20,825 bases of DNA, from assembly GCA_964561235.1 (NCBI GenBank), contig CAZLOV010000031.1, forward strand, positions 1 through 20,825, written 5' to 3'. Under the pieces are notes generated by a model. That model was given only the letters and a program-made list of their open reading frames with translations. It made no database searches and had not been told where the DNA came from. Source of the DNA: JBCBSP01 sp964561235. GTDB lineage: Bacteria; Pseudomonadota; Alphaproteobacteria; Caulobacterales; Maricaulaceae. Made by a program: the position numbers and the translations under genes. Shown here piece after piece: positions 1-7,812 of this stretch (positions are counted from its first letter, which is position 1; each line of letters begins with the position of its first letter).

Positions 1-1835
1 TGATGCAGGGCAATTTCGTCATCGGCATCATCGTCTTCATCATCCTTGTGATCGTGAATTTCGTCGTGATCACGAGGGGTTCGGGACGCATCGCGGAAGT
101 CGCCGCGCGCTTCACGCTCGACGCCATGCCCGGCAAGCAGATGGCGATCGACGCCGATCTCTCCTCCGGTCTGATCACCGAGGATGAGGCGCGGGCGCGC
201 CGCAAGAAGCTCGAAGACGAGAGCAATTTCTTCGGGGCCATGGACGGCGCCTCGAAATTCGTCCGCGGCGACGCGATCGCGGGCATCCTCATCACCGCCA
301 TCAACCTGATCGGCGGCATGATCATCGGCGTCGCCCAGTCCGGCATGGATTTCGGCGACGCGGCCAACACCTACTCGCTTCTGACGGTGGGCGACGGCCT
401 GGTTTCGCAGATCCCCTCGCTGATCATCTCCGTCGCCGCCGGCCTTCTGGTCTCCAAGGCGGGCGTGGAGGGCGCCGCCGACAAGGCCGTCTTCGGCCAG
501 CTCACCAACAACCCCGCGAGCCTCTACGTGGTTGCGGCCACAGCCTCCGTCGCGGCGGTGCTGCCGGGCATGCCGATGCTGCCCTTCGCGCTGCTCGCGC
601 TCGGGGCCGGCGGATTGAGCGTGCTTGCGCGACGGCGTGTCCAGGCCGCAGCGCTTGAAGCCGCCCAGCCCTCCGCAGGCGGGGCGGCGCGCGCCGGACA
701 GCCGGGCGGCGAGGCCGGCGACGGCGAGGCGACGGCGGAACCGCCCATCGAGGAGACGCTGCATATCGACGAGCTGAAGATCGAGCTCGGCTATGCGCTG
801 CTGCCGCTCATCAACGATGTCGAGGGCCGGCGCCTGACCGACCAGATCAAGGCGCTGCGCCGCAATTTCGCGCAGGAGAACGGCTTCGTGACGCCGTCGG
901 TGCGCATCATCGACAACCTGCAGCTGCCCGCTGAGGACTATGTCATCCGCGTCAAGGAGATCGAGGCGGGCGCGGGCCAGCTGAAGATGCGCCATCTCCT
1001 GGCGATGGACCCGACGGGCGCGCGGGTGGAGCTTCCCGGAACCCACGTCAAGGAGCCCGCCTTCGGCCTGCCGGCGACCTGGATCGAGGAAAGCCACCGC
1101 GAAGAGGCGACCTTCCGGGGCTACACGATCGTGGATCCGGCCGCCGTGCTGGTGACGCATCTCACCGAGATCCTCCGCGATGCGATGCCGGACCTGCTGT
1201 CCTATGCGGCGACGCAGCAGCTCATCGACAAGCTGCCGAAGGAGCACAAGCAGCTCGTCGAGGACATCACCCCGGATCAGATCAGCAAGGCGGGCATCCA
1301 GCGCGTCCTGCAGTCGCTGCTCAAGGAGCGCGTGTCGATCCGCGATCTGCCGCTCATCATCGAGGGCGTCGCGGAAGCCTCCGCGCATACCCGCCATACC
1401 GACGCCGTCGTGGAGCATGTCCGCGGCCGGCTGGCGCGCCAGATCTGCACCGCCAATCTGAGCTTCGACGGCACCCTGCCCGTGGTGACGCTGTCTTCGG
1501 CCTGGGAGCAGGCCTTCGCCGAGGCGATGATCGGCGAAGGCGACCGCAAGCAGCTCGCGCTGGCGCCGACGCGCCTGCGCGATTTCGTGGCCCAGGTCCG
1601 CCAGGCCTTCGATCACGCCGCCGCCAGCGGCGAAAACCAGCAGAACAAGGATGAGCGTCGGCATGAGNNNNNNNNNNCCGATTATGCCAGCGGCGAAACC
1701 CCGGTGCTGCTCGTCAGCCCGGCCGCGCGTCCGTATGTGCGCTCGCTCGTCGAGCGTTTCCGTCCGCAAACCACCGTCATGAGCCAGGCCGAGATCCACC
1801 CCTCCGCCAAGCTCAAAACCCTCGGGCAGGTCTAA
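1..1835 (+). CDS. flhA: Flagellar type III export gate protein FlhA (5' partial)
   Basis: FlhA is the inner-membrane export-gate subunit of the flagellar type III secretion system; its cytoplasmic domain docks chaperone-substrate complexes. The reading frame is open from the left edge, so the N-terminal roughly 80-100 residues (family size near 690-700) lie outside the window. Visible parts: a membrane helix, then the FHIPEP signature at about nt 80-160 (RFTLDAMPGKQMAIDADL), two or three further hydrophobic helices to about nt 620, an Ala/Gly-rich linker, and the cytoplasmic domain ending in PYVRSLVERFRPQTTVMSQAEIHP and a short tail. A run of 10 Ns interrupts the frame at 1668-1677, and about 21 codons around it look like an assembly artefact because the family has none there. 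flhF starts 3 nt after the stop, indicating an operon. Identification is very secure; the region around the gap is not trustworthy. Confidence 0.97.
   Translation, partial: MQGNFVIGIIVFIILVIVNFVVITRGSGRIAEVAARFTLDAMPGKQMAIDADLSSGLITEDEARARRKKLEDESNFFGAMDGASKFVRGDAIAGILITAINLIGGMIIGVAQSGMDFGDAANTYSLLTVGDGLVSQIPSLIISVAAGLLVSKAGVEGAADKAVFGQLTNNPASLYVVAATASVAAVLPGMPMLPFALLALGAGGLSVLARRRVQAAALEAAQPSAGGAARAGQPGGEAGDGEATAEPPIEETLHIDELKIELGYALLPLINDVEGRRLTDQIKALRRNFAQENGFVTPSVRIIDNLQLPAEDYVIRVKEIEAGAGQLKMRHLLAMDPTGARVELPGTHVKEPAFGLPATWIEESHREEATFRGYTIVDPAAVLVTHLTEILRDAMPDLLSYAATQQLIDKLPKEHKQLVEDITPDQISKAGIQRVLQSLLKERVSIRDLPLIIEGVAEASAHTRHTDAVVEHVRGRLARQICTANLSFDGTLPVVTLSSAWEQAFAEAMIGEGDRKQLALAPTRLRDFVAQVRQAFDHAAASGENQQNKDERRHEXXXXDYASGETPVLLVSPAARPYVRSLVERFRPQTTVMSQAEIHPSAKLKTLGQV
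1668..1677. other. Assembly gap (10 N) inside flhA
   Basis: Ten consecutive undetermined bases. The 13-mer GCCAGCGGCGAAA occurs on both sides, at 1623-1635 and 1686-1698, exactly 63 nt apart. Joining the sequence at that repeat gives a normal FlhA C-terminus (AAASGE followed by TPVLLVSP), so the intervening stretch probably consists of badly joined contig ends. Confidence 0.97.
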
Positions 1836-1838
1836 GCC

Positions 1839-2840
1839 ATGCGCCTTCGCACCTTCACCGCCCGGACGCTGCACGAGGCGATGGCGCAGGTGCGCCGGGA
1901 GATGGGCGCGGACGCCGTCATCATCGCCACGCACGACGCGCCCGGCGGAGGGGTCGAGGTGCGCGCGGCCTCGGAACGCTCCGCGCCGCCGCAAAAAAAG
2001 GAAGCGCCCGGCGCGGCGCTCAACCGGCGCGACAGCGAGCGCCGCGAGGCCCGGGGCGATGAAGAAGACGGCCTGACGCGCATCGCCCAGGCGCTGCACT
2101 GGCACCGGCTGACCGAACGCGCCGCGCGGGCCCTGCTTGAGGCGGCGGCGGACTTCCGCGACGAACCCGCCGCGGTCGTGCTCGCCCAGGCGATCGAGGC
2201 GCGCTACGTGACCCATCCGATCGAGCCGGTTCCCGCCGGGCCGGTCTTCCTTGCCGGACCGCCCGGGTCGGGCAAGACCTCCGTGCTGGCGCGGATCGCG
2301 GCGCGCTGCCTCGCTGCGGGCGGGGCGCCGGCGATTGTCGGAGCCGACGGCGGTTCCGGCGCTTTCGAACAACTCTCCCGCTACGCCGAGGCGATGGGCC
2401 TGACAGCCGAACTCGCCGAAGGCCGCCGCGCGCTCGCTCAAGCCGTCCAGCACGCGCCGGCAGGCCCGGTGCTGATCGACGGCCCGCCGGTGAACCCCTT
2501 CGATCTCGACGAACTCGACGGCGCAGCGGAACTCGCCGACGCCGCCGGCGCCGAGCTAGTCGCGGTTCTGGAAGCCGGCGGCGATGCGGCCGATGCGGAG
2601 GATGTCGCCGCGCTGTTCGGCTCGATCGGAGCCGGACGCGCGGTGCTGACCAAGCTCGACGCCGCCCGCCGGCTTGGCGGACTGGTGGGCGCTGGCGAAG
2701 GCGGGCTCGCCTTCGCCCAGATCTCCGCCTCGCCCTTCATCGGCGCGGGGCTTGCGCCCGCCAGCCCGCTGCGCCTCGCGCGCGCGCTTCTTGAAGACGC
2801 CGACGAGCCTGATGACGACGAACACGAGGAGAGCCGCTGA
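1839..2840 (+). CDS. flhF: Flagellar SRP-type GTPase FlhF
   Basis: FlhF is an SRP-family GTPase that, with FlhG, sets flagellar position and number at the pole. The 333-residue product begins MRLRTFTARTLHEAMAQVRREMG, typical of the FlhF N-terminal domain, followed by a charged linker (about 45-80). The GTPase core has a P-loop GPPGSGKT at about residues 140-147 and a guanine-specificity TKLD at about 271-274. The G3 motif, normally DTAG or DTPG, reads DGPP (about 214-217), and the G2 region (GADGGSGAFEQL) is also weakly conserved, so hydrolysis may be altered. The gene starts 3 nt after flhA and its stop shares one base with the flhG start, so the three are probably co-transcribed. The low overall conservation outside the GTPase motifs is usual for alphaproteobacterial FlhF. 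Confidence 0.9.
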   Translation: MRLRTFTARTLHEAMAQVRREMGADAVIIATHDAPGGGVEVRAASERSAPPQKKEAPGAALNRRDSERREARGDEEDGLTRIAQALHWHRLTERAARALLEAAADFRDEPAAVVLAQAIEARYVTHPIEPVPAGPVFLAGPPGSGKTSVLARIAARCLAAGGAPAIVGADGGSGAFEQLSRYAEAMGLTAELAEGRRALAQAVQHAPAGPVLIDGPPVNPFDLDELDGAAELADAAGAELVAVLEAGGDAADAEDVAALFGSIGAGRAVLTKLDAARRLGGLVGAGEGGLAFAQISASPFIGAGLAPASPLRLARALLEDADEPDDDEHEESR

Positions 2841-3661
2841 TGACCGCCCAGATCGGACCCCGGGACGCCTTCCAGGCGCCCGGCGCGCGGCCAGCCGGCG
2901 CGCTTCTCGCCGTCGCCTCAGGCAAAGGCGGGGTCGGCAAGACGATGATCGCCATCGGCCTCGCCCGAGCGCTCTCGCGCCGGGGCGAGCGCGTGCTTCT
3001 GGTCGACGCCGATCTCGGCATGGCCAATATCGACGTCCAGCTCGGCGTGAACCCCAACGGCGACATCGGCGCGGTCGTCGCCGGACGGCAGACCCTGGAG
3101 GAGAGCATTTCCGGAGCGCTGGGCGGCGCGGGCAAGCCGGGCGGTTTCGACGTGATCTCGGGACGCTCCGGCTCGGGCGCGCTTGCGGGTCTGGACGGTC
3201 AGGCGGTCAACCGTCTCGCCGCCGGACTGGCGGCGGCTGCAATGAGCTATGACCGCACGCTGATCGACCTCGCCGCCGGAGCGGACAAGTCCACCATCCG
3301 CCTCGCCGCCGCCGCCGACGACGTGCTCATCGTGATCAACGACGAACCGACCTCGCTCACCGACGCCTACGCCTTCGTGAAGACGTTGCGGCTGCGCGAC
3401 GAGGGCGCTGCGCCGTTCGTGGTCGTGAACAACGCGCCGGACGCGGTCTCGGCCAACCGCGCCTATGAAACCTTCAAGCGCACGTGCGAGTGCTTCCTCG
3501 GCATCAAGCCGGCGCTGGCGGGCGTCATCCGGCGCGACAGCCACGTGCCGGAGGCGGTGCGCGCACAGACGCCCGTCTCGGTGAAGTTCCCGACCAGCAA
3601 GGCGTGCGCGGATCTCGAACAGCTCGCCGCCGGCCTCGCCGCGGGAGTCGAAGCGGGGTAG
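2840..3661 (+). CDS. flhG: Flagellar number regulator FlhG/FleN, MinD-like ATPase
   Basis: FlhG (FleN, YlxH) is a ParA/MinD-type ATPase that stimulates FlhF and limits flagellar number. The 273-residue protein has the deviant Walker A KGGVGKT at about residues 29-35 and the DADLGMANIDVQLG segment at about 56-69 typical of MinD/FlhG. The second conserved block reads TLIDLAAG. The N-terminal tail before the Walker motif is about 20 residues long, where FlhG proteins carry the FlhF-activating helix with a DQA motif; here only a loose match (RDAFQA) is seen. The start codon overlaps the flhF stop by one base (TGATG), suggesting translational coupling. A general MinD/ParA ATPase is the alternative, but the position after flhF makes FlhG far more likely. 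Confidence 0.92.
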   Translation: MTAQIGPRDAFQAPGARPAGALLAVASGKGGVGKTMIAIGLARALSRRGERVLLVDADLGMANIDVQLGVNPNGDIGAVVAGRQTLEESISGALGGAGKPGGFDVISGRSGSGALAGLDGQAVNRLAAGLAAAAMSYDRTLIDLAAGADKSTIRLAAAADDVLIVINDEPTSLTDAYAFVKTLRLRDEGAAPFVVVNNAPDAVSANRAYETFKRTCECFLGIKPALAGVIRRDSHVPEAVRAQTPVSVKFPTSKACADLEQLAAGLAAGVEAG

Positions 3662-3691
3662 GATTTCATACCTTCGGGAGGGGAGCGGCGC

Positions 3692-4015
3692 ATGGGGGCG
3701 TTCTATTTCGAGCGGATCGCAGCCGGGTTCGAGCCAGGCGACTGGTTGTTCCTTGTGCTCGCCTCAACCGTCGCAGCGCTTGTCATGCGCCGGTGGAGCC
3801 ATCTGACAGGCGCCGTCGTTGCCGCCTTCGCCGCCGACAGCGTCTGGCCGTTCTTCGTCTCCGTGATGACGGGCGTGCCGTGGGACTTCGCCCTGCAGCG
3901 CGCCTTCGACCGGCTGGACCTTCACGGGGCGGCCTCCGTCATGCGCTTCTTCATCTACGCCGCCGTCATCGCCGGGGCGTTCATGCTGAAGCTCCGCTAT
4001 CTGCGCGTGCGCTGA
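3692..4015 (+). CDS. Small integral membrane protein, unknown function
   Basis: A 107-residue protein I cannot name. Hydrophobic stretches at about residues 17-33, 40-61 and 82-100 predict three membrane helices; the C-terminus is basic (LKLRYLRVR). The start is supported by a strong purine-rich ribosome site, GGGAGGGGAG, about 7 nt before the ATG. It lies 30 nt after flhG on the same strand and could be read from the same transcript, although nothing in the sequence ties it to flagella. A hairpin follows the stop immediately. Confidence 0.75.
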   Translation: MGAFYFERIAAGFEPGDWLFLVLASTVAALVMRRWSHLTGAVVAAFAADSVWPFFVSVMTGVPWDFALQRAFDRLDLHGAASVMRFFIYAAVIAGAFMLKLRYLRVR

Positions 4016-4016
4016 G

Positions 4017-4042
4017 GCGCCGCAGCGAAAGCGCTTTGGCGC
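4017..4042 (+). terminator. Hairpin after the 107-residue membrane protein gene
   Basis: GCGCC (4017-4021) pairs with GGCGC (4038-4042) and AGCG (4024-4027) with CGCT (4032-4035), separated by a symmetric 2x2 internal loop and closed by an AAAG loop. It begins one base after the stop. No T-run follows, so it may be an attenuator or RNA stabiliser rather than a terminator. Confidence 0.4.
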
Positions 4043-4070
4043 ATGCGGCGAGTTGCATAGCGTGCAACCC

Positions 4071-4385
4071 ATGCGCACCGGTCTTCTCTGGTTCGGCTGG
4101 CTGTCGCTTGCGGGAAGCATTCTCGACGGACTGATCGCCATCTGGCTGCTTGCCCTCGCCGCCTTCGCCGGCGCCGAGCTATCGCTGAGCGTGGATGCGC
4201 ACCTGCGCGACCATCTCGCCTTTCTCTACTGGATTCGTGACGTCGCAGAACGGCTGCTGCCCGACGGTTTCGTGGCCTGGATCTTCAACCTGCCCGCGCT
4301 GGTCTATTTTCCGGCTTGCGTGGTGATGAGCGTCATTCTCGGCGGGGCGGCGCTCAGCTGGGCGGCGCGGCTGAAAACACCCTGA
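4071..4385 (+). CDS. Small integral membrane protein, unknown function
   Basis: A 104-residue protein beginning MRTGLLWFGWLSLAGS. Hydrophobic segments at about residues 8-35 and 69-97 suggest two to four membrane passes, with a polar, charged middle (VDAHLRDHL, IRDVAERLL). I do not recognise the family. A TTG at 4053 would add six residues (MHSVQP); neither start has a convincing ribosome site, and the ATG was preferred because it directly precedes the hydrophobic N-terminus. The gene is on the same strand as the preceding membrane protein and ends at a strong hairpin shared with the convergent lipoprotein gene. Confidence 0.65.
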   Translation: MRTGLLWFGWLSLAGSILDGLIAIWLLALAAFAGAELSLSVDAHLRDHLAFLYWIRDVAERLLPDGFVAWIFNLPALVYFPACVVMSVILGGAALSWAARLKTP

Positions 4386-4396
4386 GGCGAACGCAA

Positions 4397-4429
4397 AACG
4401 CCCCGGCGGCGGAAGCCTTCCGGGGCGTT
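4397..4429. terminator. Bidirectional hairpin terminator between convergent genes
   Basis: AACGCCCCGG (4397-4406) pairs perfectly with CCGGGGCGTT (4420-4429). Inside it, GGC (4408-4410) and GCC (4415-4417) pair around a GGAA tetraloop. It sits between the stops of a plus-strand gene (4385) and a minus-strand gene (4452), so it can serve both. Confidence 0.8.
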
Positions 4430-4451
4430 GCGTCAGGACGGCTCAGGGAGG

Positions 4452-5453
4452 TCAGCCGTCCGTGCGCGTCTCAACCTGCGCGTCCAGGAGCGCCTGCGCG
4501 GCGGCCCAGGCCGCCTCCGTGTCCTGCTCGCCAAACGCGATCAGCTGGGCTTCGCTGAGCATCGGGGCGTAGAGCTGGGTTCCGTCCGCATCGTCCTGAA
4601 CGACGATCCAGTCAGCAGTGTCTTCCCAGGTGTTCCAGGTGTCGCGCACGCGCGCCCAGTAGGCGGCGGTCTCCTCCATGTACTCGCGCGCGGCCTCGTC
4701 GCCCGGCAGGTCGGTGGCGACATAGGTGTTGATCCCCTGCTCGCGCACCAGCTCGCGCGGGTCGCCGTCGCGCAGGATCAGCTTGGAATTGTCCTGCTCG
4801 TGCGTCCAGCCCCAGGGAAAGACCGAGTGGCGGTTGACCGCCGCGATGACGTCGTAATCGTCGCGCGTGGTCGCGTCGCGCCGGGGCAGCGGACGCCAGC
4901 TGCGCGCAGGCTCCCAGGTGGAGCCTTCCGCCGCGTGCTCCCAGCGGGCGATCCCTGCATAGCGCGGGCTGTCGTCGACCTGGTAGACCGTCTGCGACCA
5001 CGCGCCGCGGACCTCGTCCTGGTCGAGATCGACCATTTCCCAGCGCTGGAAGCCGCGATAGGCCATCAGCCGCTCGGGCTCGTAGGCCCAGTCCTGGCGC
5101 CAGTGCTTGATCACGACGGGACTGTCTTCTGGGCCCACCAGCAGCAGGTGCTGCAGCGAAATGAAGTCGCCTTCATCCTCCAGCACCAGAACGACCTCGC
5201 GCGCAGGCGTGATCTTCGGCTCCTTGAGCTCATAGCCCGCCGCAACAGGCACGGTTTCGGTGAAGTCGAACGTGACGGCGTACTCGCCCTGCATGGCGAG
5301 AATGGCGTCGCGATCCGCCTGGAAGGCGGCTTCGCTGCGTTCGGCCGCAGCGGACTGCGGCGCAGCCGACAGCGCAGCGCCGGACGTCGCGGCGGGCGCG
5401 GCGCAGGCGGTCAGCGCGAGTGTGGAGACGGCGGCGAGAGCGAAAAGGCGCAT
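4452..5453 (-). CDS. Lipoprotein resembling the DUF6607 family, heme/iron-locus partner
   Basis: A 333-residue exported protein. The N-terminus MRLFALAAVSTLALTAC is a lipoprotein signal peptide with lipobox LTAC and Cys17 as the lipidated residue, followed by an Ala-rich spacer to about residue 36. The mature part carries the block VVIKHWRQDWAYEP (about 113-126) and later FPWGWTHEQDNSKLILRDG, both of which I associate with DUF6607 proteins; this assignment is from memory. Function of the family is not established. It is divergent from a heme-type TonB receptor, with a Fur-like palindrome between the two starts, so iron-repressed joint expression and a role in heme or iron acquisition are inferred. 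The conserved His/Trp residues would be natural candidates for ligand binding, but that is speculation. Confidence 0.8.
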   Translation of the reverse strand: MRLFALAAVSTLALTACAAPAATSGAALSAAPQSAAAERSEAAFQADRDAILAMQGEYAVTFDFTETVPVAAGYELKEPKITPAREVVLVLEDEGDFISLQHLLLVGPEDSPVVIKHWRQDWAYEPERLMAYRGFQRWEMVDLDQDEVRGAWSQTVYQVDDSPRYAGIARWEHAAEGSTWEPARSWRPLPRRDATTRDDYDVIAAVNRHSVFPWGWTHEQDNSKLILRDGDPRELVREQGINTYVATDLPGDEAAREYMEETAAYWARVRDTWNTWEDTADWIVVQDDADGTQLYAPMLSEAQLIAFGEQDTEAAWAAAQALLDAQVETRTDG

Positions 5454-5512
5454 GACGGGGTTCCCTGAAGGCGTGGCGGTCGGATCCGGCGTCCGGACTC
5501 CGCGATCTGCAT

Positions 5513-5537
5513 ATTGCGAATGATTCCGACTTGCAAT
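5513..5537. promoter_or_regulatory. Fur-box-like palindrome between divergent iron genes
   Basis: An interrupted inverted repeat, ATTGC (5513-5517) to GCAAT (5533-5537), with the core TGCGAATGATTCCGACTTGCA. It resembles iron-responsive Fur sites in Caulobacter-type bacteria (TGC-AAT-ATT-GCA pattern). It lies 60 nt upstream of the lipoprotein start and 59 nt upstream of the TonB receptor start, suitable for co-repression of both. Confidence 0.65.
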
Positions 5538-5595
5538 CTCGTTTTGCTCGGATATTCATTGCGCAACTGCGACCCATTTGCAAGAAGGATGCGAC

Positions 5596-7701
5596 ATGTC
5601 TTTTCGCCGCACAGCGCTTCTCGGCGCGGCGTCCGCCTGCCTGGCCGCCCTCCCCGTCCTGCCCGCGCACGCCAGCAATGACGCAGGCGACACCGCCCCG
5701 GAGGACGTGATCATCGTCAGCGCGACGCGCACCCAGCTGTCGAGCTTCGACTATCCGGGCCTAAGCACCGTGATCGATCTCGAAGCGCTCTCGCTCGAAC
5801 AGCCGACCGACCTCCAGGACCTTCTCGAGAACGTGCCCGGCGTGATCGTGGGGGGCGGCGCGCGCCGCACCGGCCAGACGTTGTCGCTGCGCGGTTTCGG
5901 GCGGGAGAACGTCACGCTTCTGCTTGACGGGACGCGTCAGAATTTTGCCTCCGCCCATGACGGGGTGGTGTTCCTCGATCCGTCGCTTCTGCGCCGGGTG
6001 GAGACGGTGCGCGGCGCAGGCGGCGCCATCTACGGGTCGGGCGCAGCCGGCGGCGTGATCGCGTTTGAAACCCTTCAGGCCGAGGACGTGCTCTCCGGCG
6101 ACGAGCGCTTCGGCGCGCGTGCGGCGGCGGGCTACCGCTCCGTCAACGAGGAAAGCCGCGGATCGCTCGGCCTGTTCGCCCGCGCCGGCGGCGTCGACCT
6201 CGCCGGCGGCGTGTCCATTCGAAGCTCCGGCGACATCGAACTCGGCTCCGGCGACACCCTGCCTGCAGAAGACGACATCCTTGCGGGCCTATTCACCGCC
6301 TCGACCACGCCTGCGCCGGGCTTGCGGCTGGAAGCCGGCTGGACGGGCTTCCGCAATGACGCGCGCGAGCCCAATAACGGCCAGGGCGTCAATACGCCGG
6401 GATTCGGCAACGCGCTCGCCGACAAGGAAGTGTCCGCCGACACCTTCCGGGGCCGCGTCAACTGGCGCCCCGAGGGACAGAACCTGTTCGACCTCGAGGC
6501 GGTCGCCTATCGCAGCGACAGCGAAGTCGATGAAACGGAACTCGACAGCGGCCGCTTCATCGACCGTGATCTCTCCACGACCGGCGTGCGGCTGGAAAAC
6601 CGCGCGCGCTTCGCTTCCGGCGAAACCCGCGCCGACCTGGTGACGGGTTTTGAATGGTATCGCGACGAGCAGACCGGCTTCGACAGCAACACCTCCGACA
6701 ACCGGCGCGGCGGCGTGCCGAACGGAAACAGCACGTTTCTCGCCGGGTATGTCCAGGCGGAGATCACCACGCCCGCCGGCGCCCTTCCGGGCGAGCTGAT
6801 CCTTGTGCCGGGCGTGCGTTTCGACCGCTTCGAGAGCGAAAGCGACCTTGCCCCGGCCAACGAGGACGACGCTTTCAGCCCGCGGATCTCCCTGACCTGG
6901 GCGCCGAACGACAATCTGCGTCTTTTCTCGAGCTGGAGCGAAGCCTTCCGCGCGCCCTCTCTCAACGAGCTCTTCCTGGACGGGACCCATTTCAATCTGC
7001 CGCACCCGATCCTCGGCGCGCCGGTCTTCGCACCCAACGAGTTCGTTCCCAATCCCGACCTGCGGCCTGAAGAGACGCGCACGATCGAATTCGGCGCCGG
7101 TTTCGACCATGAAGGCCTGTTGCGTCCCGGCGACCGGATCGAAGTGCGCGGGGCCGTCTTCCACACCCGCGCGGACGATCTGATCAACCTTGTCGCGGAA
7201 GTGTCTTTCGACCCGACCTGCTTTGCGCCGCCCTTCTTTGCGCCATGCGGTTCGGGCGTTTCGCTTTCGGAGAATGTCGCCGACGCCGAACTGACCGGAT
7301 ACGAGTTCCAGGCCGCCTACACCGCAGGCGGGCTGAGCGTCACGACCGGCATCGCCCGGACCGACGGCGAGGATCGGGAAACAGGCGAACCGCTGGGCTC
7401 GCTGCAGCCGCTGACGGGCTTTCTTGCAGCGCGTTACCGTCACGAGCCGTGGCGCACGGAGGTGTTCGGGCGTGCGGGCTTCGCAACGGACTTCGACGAC
7501 GTCACCGATCCGGCCGCCGAGCGCGCCGGCTATGTCACGCTGGATCTCGGCGTCGGCTTCGAACCGTTCCGCGACCGCAATCTCCGCATCGATGTCGAGG
7601 TTGAAAACCTGCTTGATCAGGATTTCGACATCGCCTTCGCCGGCGCGTCGGAGCCGGGCCGTAACTTCCGGGTGGATCTGCGCTGGACTGGAGCGCTTTA
7701 A
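5596..7701 (+). CDS. TonB-dependent outer-membrane receptor, heme (HmuR/HutA-like) type
   Basis: A 701-residue outer-membrane receptor that would take up heme or a hemoprotein ligand using TonB energy. Signal peptide at about 1-27 (ending AHAS), a TonB-box-like PEDVIIVSATR near 35-45, a plug domain to about 160 (LRGFGRENVTLLLDGTRQNF; VRGAGGAIYGSGAAGGVI), then the beta-barrel. Heme-receptor hallmarks are present: FRAPSLNELF at about 451, VPNPDLRPEE at about 483, and histidines between them (about 465 and 470), matching the FRAP/NPNL-with-His signature of the HmuR/HemR family. The chosen ATG has the ribosome site AAGAAGGA about 6 nt upstream; a TTG 18 nt earlier is less likely. The barrel ends in RWTGAL, lacking the usual terminal aromatic residue. 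Divergent from a lipoprotein gene, with a shared Fur-like site. Confidence 0.93.
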   Translation: MSFRRTALLGAASACLAALPVLPAHASNDAGDTAPEDVIIVSATRTQLSSFDYPGLSTVIDLEALSLEQPTDLQDLLENVPGVIVGGGARRTGQTLSLRGFGRENVTLLLDGTRQNFASAHDGVVFLDPSLLRRVETVRGAGGAIYGSGAAGGVIAFETLQAEDVLSGDERFGARAAAGYRSVNEESRGSLGLFARAGGVDLAGGVSIRSSGDIELGSGDTLPAEDDILAGLFTASTTPAPGLRLEAGWTGFRNDAREPNNGQGVNTPGFGNALADKEVSADTFRGRVNWRPEGQNLFDLEAVAYRSDSEVDETELDSGRFIDRDLSTTGVRLENRARFASGETRADLVTGFEWYRDEQTGFDSNTSDNRRGGVPNGNSTFLAGYVQAEITTPAGALPGELILVPGVRFDRFESESDLAPANEDDAFSPRISLTWAPNDNLRLFSSWSEAFRAPSLNELFLDGTHFNLPHPILGAPVFAPNEFVPNPDLRPEETRTIEFGAGFDHEGLLRPGDRIEVRGAVFHTRADDLINLVAEVSFDPTCFAPPFFAPCGSGVSLSENVADAELTGYEFQAAYTAGGLSVTTGIARTDGEDRETGEPLGSLQPLTGFLAARYRHEPWRTEVFGRAGFATDFDDVTDPAAERAGYVTLDLGVGFEPFRDRNLRIDVEVENLLDQDFDIAFAGASEPGRNFRVDLRWTGAL

Positions 7702-7738
7702 ATGAATGAAATAAATAAATAATACTGTTTCGTGACTT

Positions 7739-7763
7739 TTCGGCGAACCGCTTGAGCGCCGAA
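7739..7763 (+). terminator. Hairpin downstream of the TonB receptor gene
   Basis: TTCGGCG (7739-7745) pairs with CGCCGAA (7757-7763) around an 11-nt loop, 38 nt after the receptor stop. The stretch between stop and hairpin (7702-7728) is unusually AT-rich, built from AAAT/GAAT-like units. No T-run follows, so termination is only probable. Confidence 0.4.
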
Positions 7764-7812
7764 TCAAGTCAGACTAGCGTCTCCTGGCGGCGATTCAGTG
7801 GGGAGGCGGCGT

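Noticed and set aside
4428..5468. A 346-codon open frame antisense to the lipoprotein
   Set aside because: Arg/Gly/Ala/Val-rich low-information translation opposite a gene with a lipoprotein signal peptide.
7702..7730. AAAT/GAAT tetranucleotide-like tract after the TonB receptor
   Set aside because: Too short and irregular to be called a repeat array; probably just AT-rich 3' flank.
6289..7767. A 492-codon open frame antisense to the TonB receptor
   Set aside because: High-GC shadow of a clear receptor gene; no recognisable motif, and the plus-strand protein has signal peptide, plug and heme-receptor signatures.
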